A stretch of DNA of 33,764 nt from Gloeobacterales cyanobacterium ES-bin-313 (GCA_014379585.1 JACMLN010000085.1:1-33764); one strand, 5' to 3'. Counted from the first letter of the stretch, positions 16,052 through 26,572 are shown. Notes: generated by a model not told the origin, from the sequence alone. Translations and numbers: made by a program.

Positions 16052-16939
16052 GTGAATCAAGGCTGGATCTATCAAGATCGGATTTCTCAAGCTTACGAAG
16101 GCTGGACTGTACTCAATTACTACTCCCAGAAATATGCGCACTCCACCCAAGAAGAATGGGCACAAAAACTTGTGGACGGCCAGATTTTTTTGAATCGGTT
16201 GCTTGCCCAGGCTGAGACAAAGCTGGTGTGCGGAGATCGATTGGCCTATCACCGCCCACCTTGGGAGGAGCCTGAAGTTCCCCTCGACTTTGAGACACTG
16301 TACGCCGATCAAGACCTGCTTGTGATCATTAAACCTTCGGGAATGCCCGTCCAGCCCGGTGGTGGATTCTTAGAACACACACTGCTTGGACAGTTGCACA
16401 GGCTATTCCCCGAAGAGACCCCAGTGCCTGTGCATCGACTTGGGCGAGGAACCTCAGGGCTGATGCTTTTGGCGATTTCGTCGAAAGCGAAAGCAGATCT
16501 CAGCCGCCAATTGCGCAAGCGCCTGATTCGAAAAGTCTACCGCACCCTTGTGGACGGAAATACGATGCCCGACGAGTTCACCATTGAACAGCCCATCGGA
16601 AAAATCGAGCATCCAAAACTTGGCTATCTCTACGCAGCGACCCCTAACGGACTAGTCTCCCGCAGCGACTGCCGTGTCCTCAGACGCAACACAGAAACCA
16701 GCCTCTTAGAAGTAGACATCCATTCAGGCCGCCCCCACCAGATCCGCATTCATCTTGCCGCAGCTGGATACCCTCTATTCGAAGATCCGCTTTACGGTAT
16801 TGGTGGAGTTCCGAAAAATCATGACAGCGTTCCGGGCGACCTAGGCTATCACTTGCACGCCACGACGCTTGGGTTTCTTCATCCCAGCACAAAACTATGG
16901 ATGGAATTTTCAAGCACACCGCCACCGGAACTTGTCTAA
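16052..16939 (+). CDS. RluA-family pseudouridine synthase-like protein with HRLG in place of HRLD
   Basis: A 295-aa protein from GTG 16052 (MNQGWIYQDR), with GCAAGG upstream. Seen: an S4-like N-terminal part (EEWAQKLVDGQIFLN, 34-48), then the RluA catalytic fold: LLVIIKPSGMPVQPGGG (89-105), VPVHRLGRGTSGLMLL (125-140), RKVYRTLVDG and SGRPHQIRIHLAAAGYPLFEDPLYG. In RluA enzymes the conserved HRLD aspartate is the catalytic nucleophile; here codon GGG gives Gly131. I recall HRLGRGTSG in some cyanobacterial and plant homologues, so this is probably a subfamily feature and not a mutation; activity is uncertain. Confidence 0.85.
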   Translation: MNQGWIYQDRISQAYEGWTVLNYYSQKYAHSTQEEWAQKLVDGQIFLNRLLAQAETKLVCGDRLAYHRPPWEEPEVPLDFETLYADQDLLVIIKPSGMPVQPGGGFLEHTLLGQLHRLFPEETPVPVHRLGRGTSGLMLLAISSKAKADLSRQLRKRLIRKVYRTLVDGNTMPDEFTIEQPIGKIEHPKLGYLYAATPNGLVSRSDCRVLRRNTETSLLEVDIHSGRPHQIRIHLAAAGYPLFEDPLYGIGGVPKNHDSVPGDLGYHLHATTLGFLHPSTKLWMEFSSTPPPELV

Positions 16940-16976
16940 GTCAAGTTGAGATTCGGAGCAATGAGCATCAATGCAT

Positions 16977-17303
16977 CTAAGGATTTTCGCAGCCTTCTTC
17001 ACTGCAAGCTGATTCTGCGACATCCACTTTTGGGGCCAAGTCGTTGGTGATCTCTTCGTCACCATTTTCAGAGAGTGAAGATTCAACGTTGATCTGGCCG
17101 TTGGAACTGAAGTGAAGCACCCTACCTTGCTCGACAATCGTGGTCTCGCTATGCAGACAAGGCGTTTCGTCTCTAATTTGAATTTCTTCGGAAATCACTA
17201 CTTGGGAATGAGAGTGAAGACCGTGCAGAAAGTTACGGGCCAGAGAAAAATTGAACATCTGGACTGGCACAACCAGCAACATCAGTGCAGCACGCTTCAG
17301 CAT
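16977..17303 (-). CDS. Small secreted protein of unknown function
   Basis: A 108-aa ORF with a plausible signal peptide (MLKRAALMLLVVPVQMFNFSLA). The mature part is acidic, has three cysteines (49, 100, 105) and a His-rich start (HGLHSHS, 27-33). AGAGGA lies about 9 nt before the ATG, which supports it as real. It is the next gene after groEL on the same strand but is separated from it by a terminator, leaving only ~50 bp for a promoter. No family recognised. Confidence 0.55.
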   Translation of the reverse strand: MLKRAALMLLVVPVQMFNFSLARNFLHGLHSHSQVVISEEIQIRDETPCLHSETTIVEQGRVLHFSSNGQINVESSLSENGDEEITNDLAPKVDVAESACSEEGCENP

Positions 17304-17350
17304 AGAAAGTGTCCTCTAGGTTTCCAGACTCCTCTATTTCTAACACGTCC

Positions 17351-17383
17351 AAAAAAAAAAGCCCCAACCGAAGTTGGGACTTT
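17351..17383 (-). terminator. Rho-independent terminator of groESL
   Basis: On the minus strand GUCCCAAC-UUCG-GUUGGGGC followed by ten or more U. Plus coordinates are GCCCCAAC (17361-17368) and GTTGGGAC (17373-17380). The only non-Watson-Crick pair is a G-U wobble in the minus-strand RNA but a C-A mismatch on plus, which fixes the direction. The loop is the stable UUCG tetraloop. Confidence 0.9.
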
Positions 17384-17404
17384 ACAACAACTTCAAAATA
17401 ACGA

Positions 17405-19356
<1,952 letters not shown>

Positions 19357-19418
19357 TTTTCTTCTCCGCTTCGATCAGAAATCTTTGCGGAAGGGTATTC
19401 GTAGCCTTCCAGCTATTG

Positions 19419-19483
19419 ATATTAGCACTAAACCCTTGAGAGTGCTAATCCTCCTTGACTGAGAGTGCTAACCCTTTTTGACT
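19419..19483 (-). promoter_or_regulatory. CIRCE-type HrcA operator with an extra tandem half-site, over the groESL promoter
   Basis: TTAGCACTA (19422-19430)-N9-GAGTGCTAA (19440-19448) matches the CIRCE consensus in 17 of 18 arm positions. A further GAGTGCTAA occurs at 19463-19471 because a 23-bp unit is repeated in tandem (19438-19460 and 19461-19483, 20 of 23 identical). On the minus strand TTAGCA (19443-19448) and TAATAT (19419-19424), 18 nt apart, could be the -35 and -10, so the operator would span the promoter (inference). Confidence 0.85.
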
Positions 19484-19491
19484 GAGGCCGC

Positions 19492-20364
19492 TCATCGGCG
19501 GGGGTGGCTTTCCATCAGCGTCCTCACCTGTTCTGCTTTGTAGGAAGAGCGGGTGAGAGGGGAGGAGACCACCTGCAAAAAGCCCATTTTTTGCCCTGCG
19601 ATCCGCCAGCTCTCAAAGACATCGGGATGGACAAATTCCTGCACTGCCAGATGTTTGGGGGTGGGCTGGAGGTACTGGCCAATCGTCAAAATATCGCAGT
19701 GAACCGCCCGCAGATCTTCCATAACCGCCAGAACTTCTTCAACGGTTTCACCGAGACCAGCCATAATTCCTGTCTTGGTGTAGAGATGGGGGGCTTTTTC
19801 GCGCACAGTTTCTAAAAGTCGTAAGCTGCGCTCATAGTTGCCCTGAGGCCGCACTTTGCGGTAGAGGCGCGGTACGGTTTCGGTATTGTGGTTAAGCACT
19901 TCTGGGGCAGCATCAAGCACGATGTCGAGGGCGGATTGATCCCCACAGAAGTCCGGGGTAAGGACTTCGATGGTCGTATCGGGCATGACTTTGCGCACTT
20001 CCTCGATGCAGCGGGCGAACTGAGTAGCACCACCGTCGGGCAAGTCATCGCGATTGACAGACGTAATCACCACATGACGCAGACGCAATCGGTGTACCGC
20101 TTCAGCAAGTTGCAAGGGTTCTTCCGGGTCGAGGGCTTTTGGGTACTTTTCAAAGTCAATGTCGCAGTAAGGGCAGGCACGGGTGCAAGCAGGGCCCATG
20201 ATCAAAAATGTGGCTGTACCCGCCATGAAGCACTCGCCAATATTCGGACAGGAGGCTTCTTCGCAGACCGTATTCAGTTTCAGATCCCGCAGAATCTCTT
20301 GGACAGTGCCGATTCGCTCGCGCACGGGCGCTTTAACGCGCAGCCAATCCGGTTTTGTCACCAT
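19492..20364 (-). CDS. lipA: Lipoyl synthase
   Basis: Radical-SAM enzyme that inserts two sulfurs into protein-bound octanoate to form the lipoyl cofactor. The 290-aa sequence has both iron-sulfur clusters: auxiliary [12 protein letters not shown] (Cys34, Cys39, Cys45) and radical-[11 protein letters not shown] (Cys60, Cys64, Cys67), plus [13 protein letters not shown] and the C-terminal RSSY motif that provides the serine ligand. Length is in the usual range. No lipB is adjacent. Its start is divergent from the TonB receptor gene at 20518, leaving a ~150-bp shared upstream region. Confidence 0.97.
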   Translation of the reverse strand: MVTKPDWLRVKAPVRERIGTVQEILRDLKLNTVCEEASCPNIGECFMAGTATFLIMGPACTRACPYCDIDFEKYPKALDPEEPLQLAEAVHRLRLRHVVITSVNRDDLPDGGATQFARCIEEVRKVMPDTTIEVLTPDFCGDQSALDIVLDAAPEVLNHNTETVPRLYRKVRPQGNYERSLRLLETVREKAPHLYTKTGIMAGLGETVEEVLAVMEDLRAVHCDILTIGQYLQPTPKHLAVQEFVHPDVFESWRIAGQKMGFLQVVSSPLTRSSYKAEQVRTLMESHPRR

Positions 20365-20461
20365 GGTTTTTGCTTTGATAGTGCAATAAGTTTAACAAAG
20401 CGGACAGAACAGCAAGATTTGCTTCTGTTTTTTCTCCAAATCTGACCGAGCCAGAGCTAGG

Positions 20462-20467
20462 TTGACA
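20462..20467 (+). promoter_or_regulatory. Possible -35 element of the TonB receptor gene
   Basis: A perfect TTGACA lies 50 nt before the TTG start, but no good -10 is seen at 16-18 nt. No Fur-box-like dyad was recognised. GGAG (20508-20511) 6 nt before TTG 20518 is the ribosome binding site that sets the start. Confidence 0.35.
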
Positions 20468-20517
20468 AGCAAAGTGCCACGTTTTTTGCTGAAATACAGA
20501 AAGCCCTCGGAGATCTC

Positions 20518-23055
20518 TTGAAAAGTTCACTCAGTTTGGCAGTTTTTGCTGTCTTGTTTACCACCTATTCTGTTTCAGCGCGCCCCATTGAAGGCGTACG
20601 GGATCTACAACAAAGTGCAAGTTTGCGGGCAGAAGATCTTGGTGTTCACCCAGATCTTTGGCAGTGGGAGCGTCCACGCCTTGCCCAGAAAGAGCCGGAA
20701 GAGCAAGGGACACTACTCGATGAAGTCACCGTCACAGCCACGCGCCGCCCCGTTGCTCTCTCAGAGACGACGACTCCTTCCTATGTAGTAACGAAGGAAG
20801 ATTTCACCGCTCTCGGTGCAACGACCGTGGCCGATGCCCTGCAACTAATTCCTGGCTTTCAGGGACAACCCGGTGGTGCAGCCAATGCTGGACGCAGCTT
20901 TCTGAGGGGATTCGACGATTCGCGCTTCCAGATTTTTAGAGATGGGTTGCCTGTTCCCCGCGCGGCCAACAACCGCAACGATCCTTCCCGTTTACAAATT
21001 GAAGACATTGAGCGCATCGAAGTCCTCAGTGGTGGAGCGACTTTGCGCTACGGGCAAGGAGCTGTCGGTGGGGTGATCAACTTGATCACCGAAACCCCCA
21101 AAGGTTCACCCAAAGTCAGCTTGCGCTATGACACAGGTACCTACGGATTTAGCCGCTATACCGCCAAGTACAGCGGCGGCGACGATGCTTTTGCCTATAA
21201 TTTGGTCTTTTCGAGCCAAGTTGCTTTTAACAATTTTCCGTTTGCGATTACGGTTCCGAATACAGCGCAGTTCTACGGGCCGACGAGCAATCCGAACTCC
21301 CAGTCACCTGTTCCGAATAGCAATGGAAATTCCTATGGGTTAGGCGTAGCCACTGGGGCAGCCGATGTCAGCAACAGCGGAGCCATCGACCTATTTGGCT
21401 ACCTCAAACCGGAGGTAGGCTCGCCCTTAACCATTCAGGGGCGCACCGACGCAGGAGGCAATGCAAGTGACTCTTACTCCGCCAAATTTGTCTTTAAACC
21501 GAACCCCAACAACCGTCTGATTCTGCGCTTTAGTGAAAACAAAAGTCGCTTTGCAGGAGGTGCTGGACTCTATGCCCTTGGTGCCTGTCGCCCTGGCCAA
21601 AGCGCGTTGGAAAACCCTACGCTCGGCACTGAGCGCTTTTTGCCTGTAAATCCGGATGGAAGCGAGTTACCCTGCGATTTCCAGCGCTACCTTGTGCGCA
21701 CTCCTTCAACTTCTTTGGGGTTTCCGTATCGCTTGCTCACTTCTGGGGACGGCTCTTTGATTTTCCCTGCCGGACAACCCTACGGCATCGCAGAGAATGC
21801 CATTGGTACAGGTGATTTCTACCAGATCACCAACCAAAGTTCCACCGAAGTTGCCTTACTTTGGGACTACAACCTGACTCCGACCACGTCTTTAAATAGC
21901 TACGCCTACTACAACGATTTCAAAGGCACAAGCTACGTCCCGACACCCTTTTTGACCAATACCAACCTCTTTCCAAATGGCTACGACCCGAGTTCTGTCG
22001 TTCAGCCTGCTTTCAACGGAAAGCGCTTCGAGGTTCAGAGTGTTTTGAATACGCCTCTTTCCCCCGGTCAAACTCTCGCTATCGGCCTCAATTACTCACA
22101 AAACAGCATTTTTCAGTTTCAGAATCAGGGCACCAGTTTTGTCGATCAAACGATCAGTACAGCTTCACTATTCATCACCGACGACATCAGATTTAGCCGT
22201 CAATGGAAAGGAACCGCTGGCCTACGTTATACCTACAGCACCCAGTACGGTCAAGTCTTAACTCCAGCCATTGGTGTTCGCTTCACGCCCAATTCTGTGT
22301 TTTCTTTTCGAGCAAATTGGTCGCAGGTTTTCAACGCCCCGAATTTGCGTGATCTCTACATCAGCAACGGTACGACCCAAGCGAATCCCAATCTCAGGCC
22401 AGAAACAGGCATCACCTACGATATCGGTCTCGATTACATTCCAAGCCGCGATCTCAACTTTCAACTCACCTACTTCAGCACGACCCTCGACGGCAATATT
22501 GGCACTTTTGTCTTTCGCAATCCTGATCTGACCAATTTTGCTGTGCCCTTTTTGTCTCGTAGAGAAAATATCAACAGCCGTCGTTCTTCGGGGATCGAAC
22601 TCGTCGGCAATTGGCGCTTCAACGACCAACTCAGTTTTCGATTAAGTTGGACAAACACTGATGCCCGTCAATTTGGAGGCATTGACGATATCAACAGTAA
22701 CTTTCTCTTTTTCTATCAGTACCAGGAACCATTCATTTCCTTCAATGCAGTTTCTTTGAGTGCCACTTATCGAAATGCAGGTCTCACCGTTGGCCTCGTT
22801 GGTCGCTACGACGGAGGCAAACGACGAGCTGAGAATCTATTCGGAGTCGGTGCTTATGCAGCCCTCGATCTCAATATTGAAATCCCAATTTCGGTCAACT
22901 TTTTCTTGACAGCCAACATTGCCAACCTCACGGACACACAATATGAAGCCTTCGCTGGAGTGCCTGCTCCCGGAACGACTTTCCGCCTCGGTGCCCGTCT
23001 TGAACTTGGCGGCAACGATGAAACACCAAAGGGTCGTTCGCCGAGAGGTTCATAG
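20518..23055 (+). CDS. TonB-dependent outer-membrane receptor
   Basis: An 845-aa active-transport receptor. Seen: signal peptide (1-21), TonB box DEVTVTATRRP (68-78), plug domain about 80-195 with FTALGATTVADALQLIPGF, FLRGFDDSRFQIFRDG, IERIEVLSGGATLRYGQGAVGGVINLIT, and a 22-strand-type barrel to the C-terminus with ITYDIGLDYIPSR and NIANLTDTQYEAFAGVPAPG. The last barrel strand (FRLGARLEL) is followed by an unusual polar tail of about 14 residues rather than a terminal aromatic. TTG start after GGAG at 6 nt. The ligand (iron-siderophore, vitamin B12 or other) cannot be assigned; no siderophore genes or TonB/ExbBD lie nearby. Confidence 0.93.
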   Translation: MKSSLSLAVFAVLFTTYSVSARPIEGVRDLQQSASLRAEDLGVHPDLWQWERPRLAQKEPEEQGTLLDEVTVTATRRPVALSETTTPSYVVTKEDFTALGATTVADALQLIPGFQGQPGGAANAGRSFLRGFDDSRFQIFRDGLPVPRAANNRNDPSRLQIEDIERIEVLSGGATLRYGQGAVGGVINLITETPKGSPKVSLRYDTGTYGFSRYTAKYSGGDDAFAYNLVFSSQVAFNNFPFAITVPNTAQFYGPTSNPNSQSPVPNSNGNSYGLGVATGAADVSNSGAIDLFGYLKPEVGSPLTIQGRTDAGGNASDSYSAKFVFKPNPNNRLILRFSENKSRFAGGAGLYALGACRPGQSALENPTLGTERFLPVNPDGSELPCDFQRYLVRTPSTSLGFPYRLLTSGDGSLIFPAGQPYGIAENAIGTGDFYQITNQSSTEVALLWDYNLTPTTSLNSYAYYNDFKGTSYVPTPFLTNTNLFPNGYDPSSVVQPAFNGKRFEVQSVLNTPLSPGQTLAIGLNYSQNSIFQFQNQGTSFVDQTISTASLFITDDIRFSRQWKGTAGLRYTYSTQYGQVLTPAIGVRFTPNSVFSFRANWSQVFNAPNLRDLYISNGTTQANPNLRPETGITYDIGLDYIPSRDLNFQLTYFSTTLDGNIGTFVFRNPDLTNFAVPFLSRRENINSRRSSGIELVGNWRFNDQLSFRLSWTNTDARQFGGIDDINSNFLFFYQYQEPFISFNAVSLSATYRNAGLTVGLVGRYDGGKRRAENLFGVGAYAALDLNIEIPISVNFFLTANIANLTDTQYEAFAGVPAPGTTFRLGARLELGGNDETPKGRSPRGS

Positions 23056-23163
23056 CTAGTCTAGATAGACGGTTTAATACGTTAGAAGTTCTATGAAAAA
23101 TCAGGTGATTCACCACAGTAAATCAGAAAGCAGAACAACGATTGATTACCAATGCTCTGGGAA

Positions 23164-23633
23164 CTAAGTAGCCTCAGTAGGCAGGGCACGCTTCAAAATA
23201 GCACGAACCTTTCCATACACCTCAAAACCATTAAACTCCTCCAAAGTCTCTAAGTCTGGATGGGAAATATCTTCAAGGCCACCTAACTTGCTTGTCCATT
23301 GGCCATCTTCTAACTGACGGCAGACATGGCTTGGTTCTTGATCTGAATACCCGTAAATTGCAACTTTCTCGAATCTAAGATCCAAGTCTGGTGAATCACA
23401 TTCAACAAACCCATAGTGCAAAAACAGATCAATCCAATCTTTCACAGTTTCATCAGATTCCAATTCGGGAGGCCAGTAGCAACCAGGTTCACCAGCAATT
23501 TTTCCCATCGCCTGTTAGTATCTTTCAATGCCCAAGCAATACAGTTATACTTTTCATCTCTGTCGCTTGTAACGCAATAAGACTTTTGCTGAAGTCTAGT
23601 GAACCTCAGCTTTAATGCTATTGACTTCTTCAT
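23164..23633 (-). pseudogene. DUF7689-like gene with a frameshift
   Basis: The first part (ATG 23633) reads KYNCIAWALKDTNR, the second in another frame reads GEPGCYWPPELESDETVKDW, then GFVECDSPDLDLRFEKVAIYGY and QLEDGQWTSKLGGLEDISHPDLE. In intact homologues these follow each other (NCIAWAxGDTxRxW ... YWPPG ... FEKVAIYxD ... WTSKLGxxEDIxH), so one gene has been broken by a -1 (or +2) shift near 23510-23518 after the CGATGGGAAAAATT stretch. It starts 3 nt after the stop of the upstream partner. It could be a true pseudogene, an assembly error or a recoding site; the heptamer is not canonical for -1 slippage. Function unknown. Confidence 0.7.
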
Positions 23634-23636
23634 TTT

Positions 23637-24035
23637 TTAGATCAAACCCTTTTTTTGACCCCACTCAAGCCAAAGAGTTACAGCTTCCTCAAAGGAGCTG
23701 TTTTCTTCAGCAGGATTTTCATTTGTGATTTTTCGCAAAGCCATAAACCACCAATCAGGTGACTTTTCAAGGCGCTTTAATATATGTGGAACAATGGAAC
23801 AACCAAGTTCGATAACTTTTTGGTATGCAGGGTGAGAATATCGCTTTTTCAACATGGCATAGTGGGAAGTTTGTTCTTTCCACTCACTAGCTAATTGATT
23901 AAATAGAAAACCAGCTTTATCTTCTTCTTTCATCGAAATGCTTCCACTAGGTAGTGGATCAGAGTCTACATCTGCAATATGACTTCTAGAGGAAAGTGGT
24001 TCCTCTTCATTCCGCTTTGGCAACAAATGACTCAT
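23637..24035 (-). CDS. Conserved unknown protein, partner of the DUF7689-like gene
   Basis: A 132-aa cytoplasmic protein. The core has FNQLASEWKEQT (45-56), SHPAYQKVIELG (67-78), VPHILKRLEKSPDWWFMALRKIT (82-104, a Trp-Phe signature) and the end WLEWGQKKGLI (122-132). This combination recurs in many bacteria directly upstream of the NCIAWA/YWPP protein, so the two form a conserved two-gene module. No function is established; toxin-antitoxin-like or mobile accessory roles are possible. The ~35 residues before MKEEDK are poorly conserved and Met35 may be the true start. Confidence 0.72.
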   Translation of the reverse strand: MSHLLPKRNEEEPLSSRSHIADVDSDPLPSGSISMKEEDKAGFLFNQLASEWKEQTSHYAMLKKRYSHPAYQKVIELGCSIVPHILKRLEKSPDWWFMALRKITNENPAEENSSFEEAVTLWLEWGQKKGLI

Positions 24036-24181
24036 CCTGATTTTCCACTTGTGTGCATTAGATAATTCAGAGGATGGAAATCCCTATTTCCTTCAATCTT
24101 ACAATACAGATCCAAAGAATCCAGATTTGCATTGGCAGCTTTTGGGCTATGTAAAGGGCATCTTTTGAAATCTTGAAGCCA

Positions 24182-24226
24182 AAAAGCGCTTTGCAAGAAC
24201 TTACAGGATCGTTGCAAAACGCTTTT
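24182..24226 (-). terminator. Terminator hairpin downstream of mscS
   Basis: AAAAGCGCTTTGCAA (24182-24196) and TTGCAAAACGCTTTT (24212-24226) pair over 15 bp with a 15-nt loop. The one imperfect position is a G-U wobble in the minus-strand RNA but a C-A mismatch on plus, so it belongs to the minus-strand mscS, and the U-rich end follows. Confidence 0.75.
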
Positions 24227-24281
24227 AAGAAAGTTTGTGATCTTGGCAAGCCAAGAGAGGGAGTGCGCCTTCAACTCGCCT

Positions 24282-25091
24282 TCAAGTGATGTTGCGAATT
24301 GCGTACTGGGGAGCAGGAGCCGGGTAGCCAGCAGCACCAAAAGATTCTCGAATCAGACGATTGGTATCGAAATAGACTTGCCAGTAGTTGGCATTGTTCG
24401 TAAATGGACGAACCGCAAGCACTGGCCCAGCAAAGTTGAAATCAAGGATTTCGACCGAAGGAGCTGGCTCGGCAAGGACGTTTGGAATCTTGCTCAGGCC
24501 GTCTTTGAGACGAGCAATCGCATCGTTATGATCGACACTGCCGTTGAGCTGTGCAGTCAACTCGACCCGGCGGTAAGCATTGGTGGAGTAGTTTTGGATA
24601 TTGTCAGCAAAGATCTTGTTGTTACCAACGAAGGTCATAACATTATCTGGAGTCTCGATGGTTGTCACAAAAAGTCCAATTTCTTTGACCGTACCTGTGA
24701 CTCCACCCGCTGTAATAAAGTCACCAACTTTGTAGGGTGCCAATACAATAATAAATGCCCCAGCTGCAAAGTTTGCTAGCAGACCACTCCAGGCTGCACC
24801 AATCGCAATACCAGCTGCGGCAAACAGAGCTGCAAAACTCGTCGTCTCAACGCCAAAATAGCCAAGAACGGCAATTACTAAGGCAATATTGGCTGTGACT
24901 GAAACGATATTACTGACATAGCGAATAATCGTCTGATCGACTTTTTGAAAGTTAAGTGATTTTGACAGTAAGCCGACAGCGAAACTAATCAGCCATCGAC
25001 CCACAAGGTAGACGATGATTGCACCGAGGATCTTGATACCAACTTGAATTCCTGCTTTAAGAAGAAAGTCTAGAATGCTCTTTGTATCCAT
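24282..25091 (-). CDS. Small-conductance mechanosensitive channel (MscS family)
   Basis: Inner-membrane tension-gated channel of 269 aa that releases solutes on osmotic downshock. TM1 about 18-40, TM2 about 58-80, pore TM3 about 85-118 with SFAALFAAAGIAIGAAWSGLL, then the beta domain opening YKVGDFI (120-126) and a C-terminal alpha/beta cap. Length is close to E. coli MscS (286 aa). An AAGGATG ribosome binding site precedes ATG 25091, and a TATAAT-like -10 lies on the minus strand at 25194-25199 with no clear -35. Confidence 0.93.
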   Translation of the reverse strand: MDTKSILDFLLKAGIQVGIKILGAIIVYLVGRWLISFAVGLLSKSLNFQKVDQTIIRYVSNIVSVTANIALVIAVLGYFGVETTSFAALFAAAGIAIGAAWSGLLANFAAGAFIIVLAPYKVGDFITAGGVTGTVKEIGLFVTTIETPDNVMTFVGNNKIFADNIQNYSTNAYRRVELTAQLNGSVDHNDAIARLKDGLSKIPNVLAEPAPSVEILDFNFAGPVLAVRPFTNNANYWQVYFDTNRLIRESFGAAGYPAPAPQYAIRNIT

Positions 25092-25235
25092 ATTTCATCC
25101 TTTTCTCTAAAGAGGAGATCATTTGAATCGGAAAACTTTACGGTGCAGAAAAGCACAGCAATAATTGCAGCACAACTTCCATTGTGCACAGGAATTATAC
25201 ACTATCGATTTTGTTCTATCGGTGAATAAGTCGCC

Positions 25236-25556
25236 TTAGCTTTCGCAGCAATCGCTGATGAGCCCTTCGCCACACAGGGCAGAGCAGACCATTTCGGCCA
25301 TTTCTTGCGGCCCTTGGTAGGTAGCAGCTACCCCTTCACGGTGTGCTTGCCATGCCACAGCCCAGGCCATCTCCTCGGACATTCCAGGTACATGGCGGAC
25401 AAGGCACTGGACGACAAATTCAAATGAGTTAAACGAATCGTTGTAGAGGCGTACAACCCAGTCGCGCCAGCGGTTTGGGGTCTGTTCGGGTGTTTTGACC
25501 GGGTTGATGGGCGTCTTTGTCGGTGTAGTGGGTGCAGAGATAGCAACGATCAACAT
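25236..25556 (-). CDS. clpS: ClpS-type ATP-dependent protease adaptor
   Basis: Delivers N-degron substrates to ClpAP/ClpCP. Of 106 aa, the first ~30 are a Thr/Pro-rich extension (TPTKTPINPVKTPEQTP), then the ClpS fold: VVRLYNDSFNSFEFVVQCL (34-52, Asn39-Asp40 contact the N-degron amino group), EEMAWAVAWQAHREGVAA (His72) and GPQEMAEMVCSALCGEGL. It fits the cyanobacterial ClpS branch with an altered specificity pocket. C-terminal CCES is unusual. No strong Shine-Dalgarno. Divergent from the rhodanese gene. Confidence 0.9.
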   Translation of the reverse strand: MLIVAISAPTTPTKTPINPVKTPEQTPNRWRDWVVRLYNDSFNSFEFVVQCLVRHVPGMSEEMAWAVAWQAHREGVAATYQGPQEMAEMVCSALCGEGLISDCCES

Positions 25557-25631
25557 AGGTTCAAGTCAACGAGCATTCCTAGTCTATCCGAGTCGCCGTA
25601 GGTAGACTTGGGTGAGTATCAGGAAATCGTC

Positions 25632-26003
25632 ATGGATCATGCTCCAGCCTTTCTTGCCCTTGTTATCGAGGCCAAAAAGCATATTCAAGAGTGCACCGTA
25701 CAAACAGTGCACGACCGTCTCGAAAAGGGCGACTCATTTGTCTTGGTCGATGTCCGCGAAGATTCGGAGTGGCAATCAGGTCATATTCCTGGTGCAGTCC
25801 ATCTCGGCAAGGGTGTGATCGAACGGGATGTCGAAACGAAATACCCTGATTCCAATACCCCTCTCGTTCTCTACTGCGGCGGTGGCTATCGTTCCGCCCT
25901 TGCAGCTGAAGCGCTCCAAAAGATGGGTTACACCAATGTGATCTCGATGGATGGTGGTATTCGAGGCTGGCGCGAGGCTGGATTAGACGAGCAAAAGCCC
26001 TAA
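25632..26003 (+). CDS. Single-domain rhodanese-like sulfurtransferase
   Basis: A 123-aa cytoplasmic protein. Rhodanese fold with LVDVREDSEWQSGHIPGAVHLG (38-59) and the active-site loop YCGGGYRSA (Cys82, Arg87), which carries the persulfide. The frame opens at TTG 25608, but ATG 25632 has AGGA 8 nt upstream and is preferred. The sulfur acceptor is unknown. Its TAA overlaps the stop of the convergent gene at 26000-26003. Confidence 0.9.
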   Translation: MDHAPAFLALVIEAKKHIQECTVQTVHDRLEKGDSFVLVDVREDSEWQSGHIPGAVHLGKGVIERDVETKYPDSNTPLVLYCGGGYRSALAAEALQKMGYTNVISMDGGIRGWREAGLDEQKP

Positions 26004-26572
26004 GCGGCACGGCTCAAAACAAACAGGGTGCCACGGTTTCCAAGACCGATGCGTACTTCTTCATCGACGTAGAGGGTATCGACGGTGCCAAAGCTATCCG
26101 TGGCGAGGCGCACGCCCCAGCCGGCTCCACGATCGATGGCGCGAATCGCTTCTGCTGGCGAGCCATAATCGGCAATTGCTCCGGTGACAACGGCGGTGCG
26201 TTCAAATTGCACACAGATCCGCCGGATATTGCTGAGGGTAAATTTTGCTTGAACCAAGATTGTCGTCTTGAGGCCAAAGGGGCCAGCGAGATCCGCCAAG
26301 TTAAAAACCCGTCCACTAGCTGATTCAATGGCTTGATAGGTACGTCCCCGTTCCAGTCCTGGCAAAGTATCGAGACCTGAGCGCTCAAGGGCTGGCTTGC
26401 TTGTATAAAGCAATTCCCAGACCCCATCGAGTTGTTTGGCCATCTCGCTTTCACTGGTTGGCGGTTGCCAAAAACCCTGGAGTTTGGTGATCAATGGCTG
26501 GAGAGCCAAAAGACTGACTTGGGCAGAACGGGCTTCTTGCAGAAGGCTAAGGCGTGCTTCGGAATAGGTCAT
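26000..26572 (-). CDS. PAP/fibrillin (plastoglobulin-like) protein
   Basis: A 190-aa lipocalin-like protein of the plastid-lipid-associated family, found in cyanobacteria and plastids and thought to bind isoprenoid or lipid cofactors at photosynthetic membranes. Signature LDGVWELLYTSKPA (48-61), IFNLADLAGPFG-type segment (RVFNLADLAGPFG) and C-terminal YVDEEVRIGLGNRGTLFVLSR. No transmembrane segment. This is one of the clearest markers of a photosynthetic host. Convergent with the rhodanese gene with overlapping stops. Confidence 0.88.
   Translation of the reverse strand: MTYSEARLSLLQEARSAQVSLLALQPLITKLQGFWQPPTSESEMAKQLDGVWELLYTSKPALERSGLDTLPGLERGRTYQAIESASGRVFNLADLAGPFGLKTTILVQAKFTLSNIRRICVQFERTAVVTGAIADYGSPAEAIRAIDRGAGWGVRLATDSFGTVDTLYVDEEVRIGLGNRGTLFVLSRAA

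Noticed and set aside
23505..23520. Programmed -1 frameshift site in the DUF7689-like gene
   Set aside because: The run TGGGAAAAATT is slippery-looking, but in the incoming frame it does not form a canonical X-XXY-YYZ heptamer, so ordinary mutation or sequence error is simpler.
24032..24340. 102-codon minus-strand ORF
   Set aside because: Overlaps the end of mscS and contains its terminator hairpin; composition is not protein-like.
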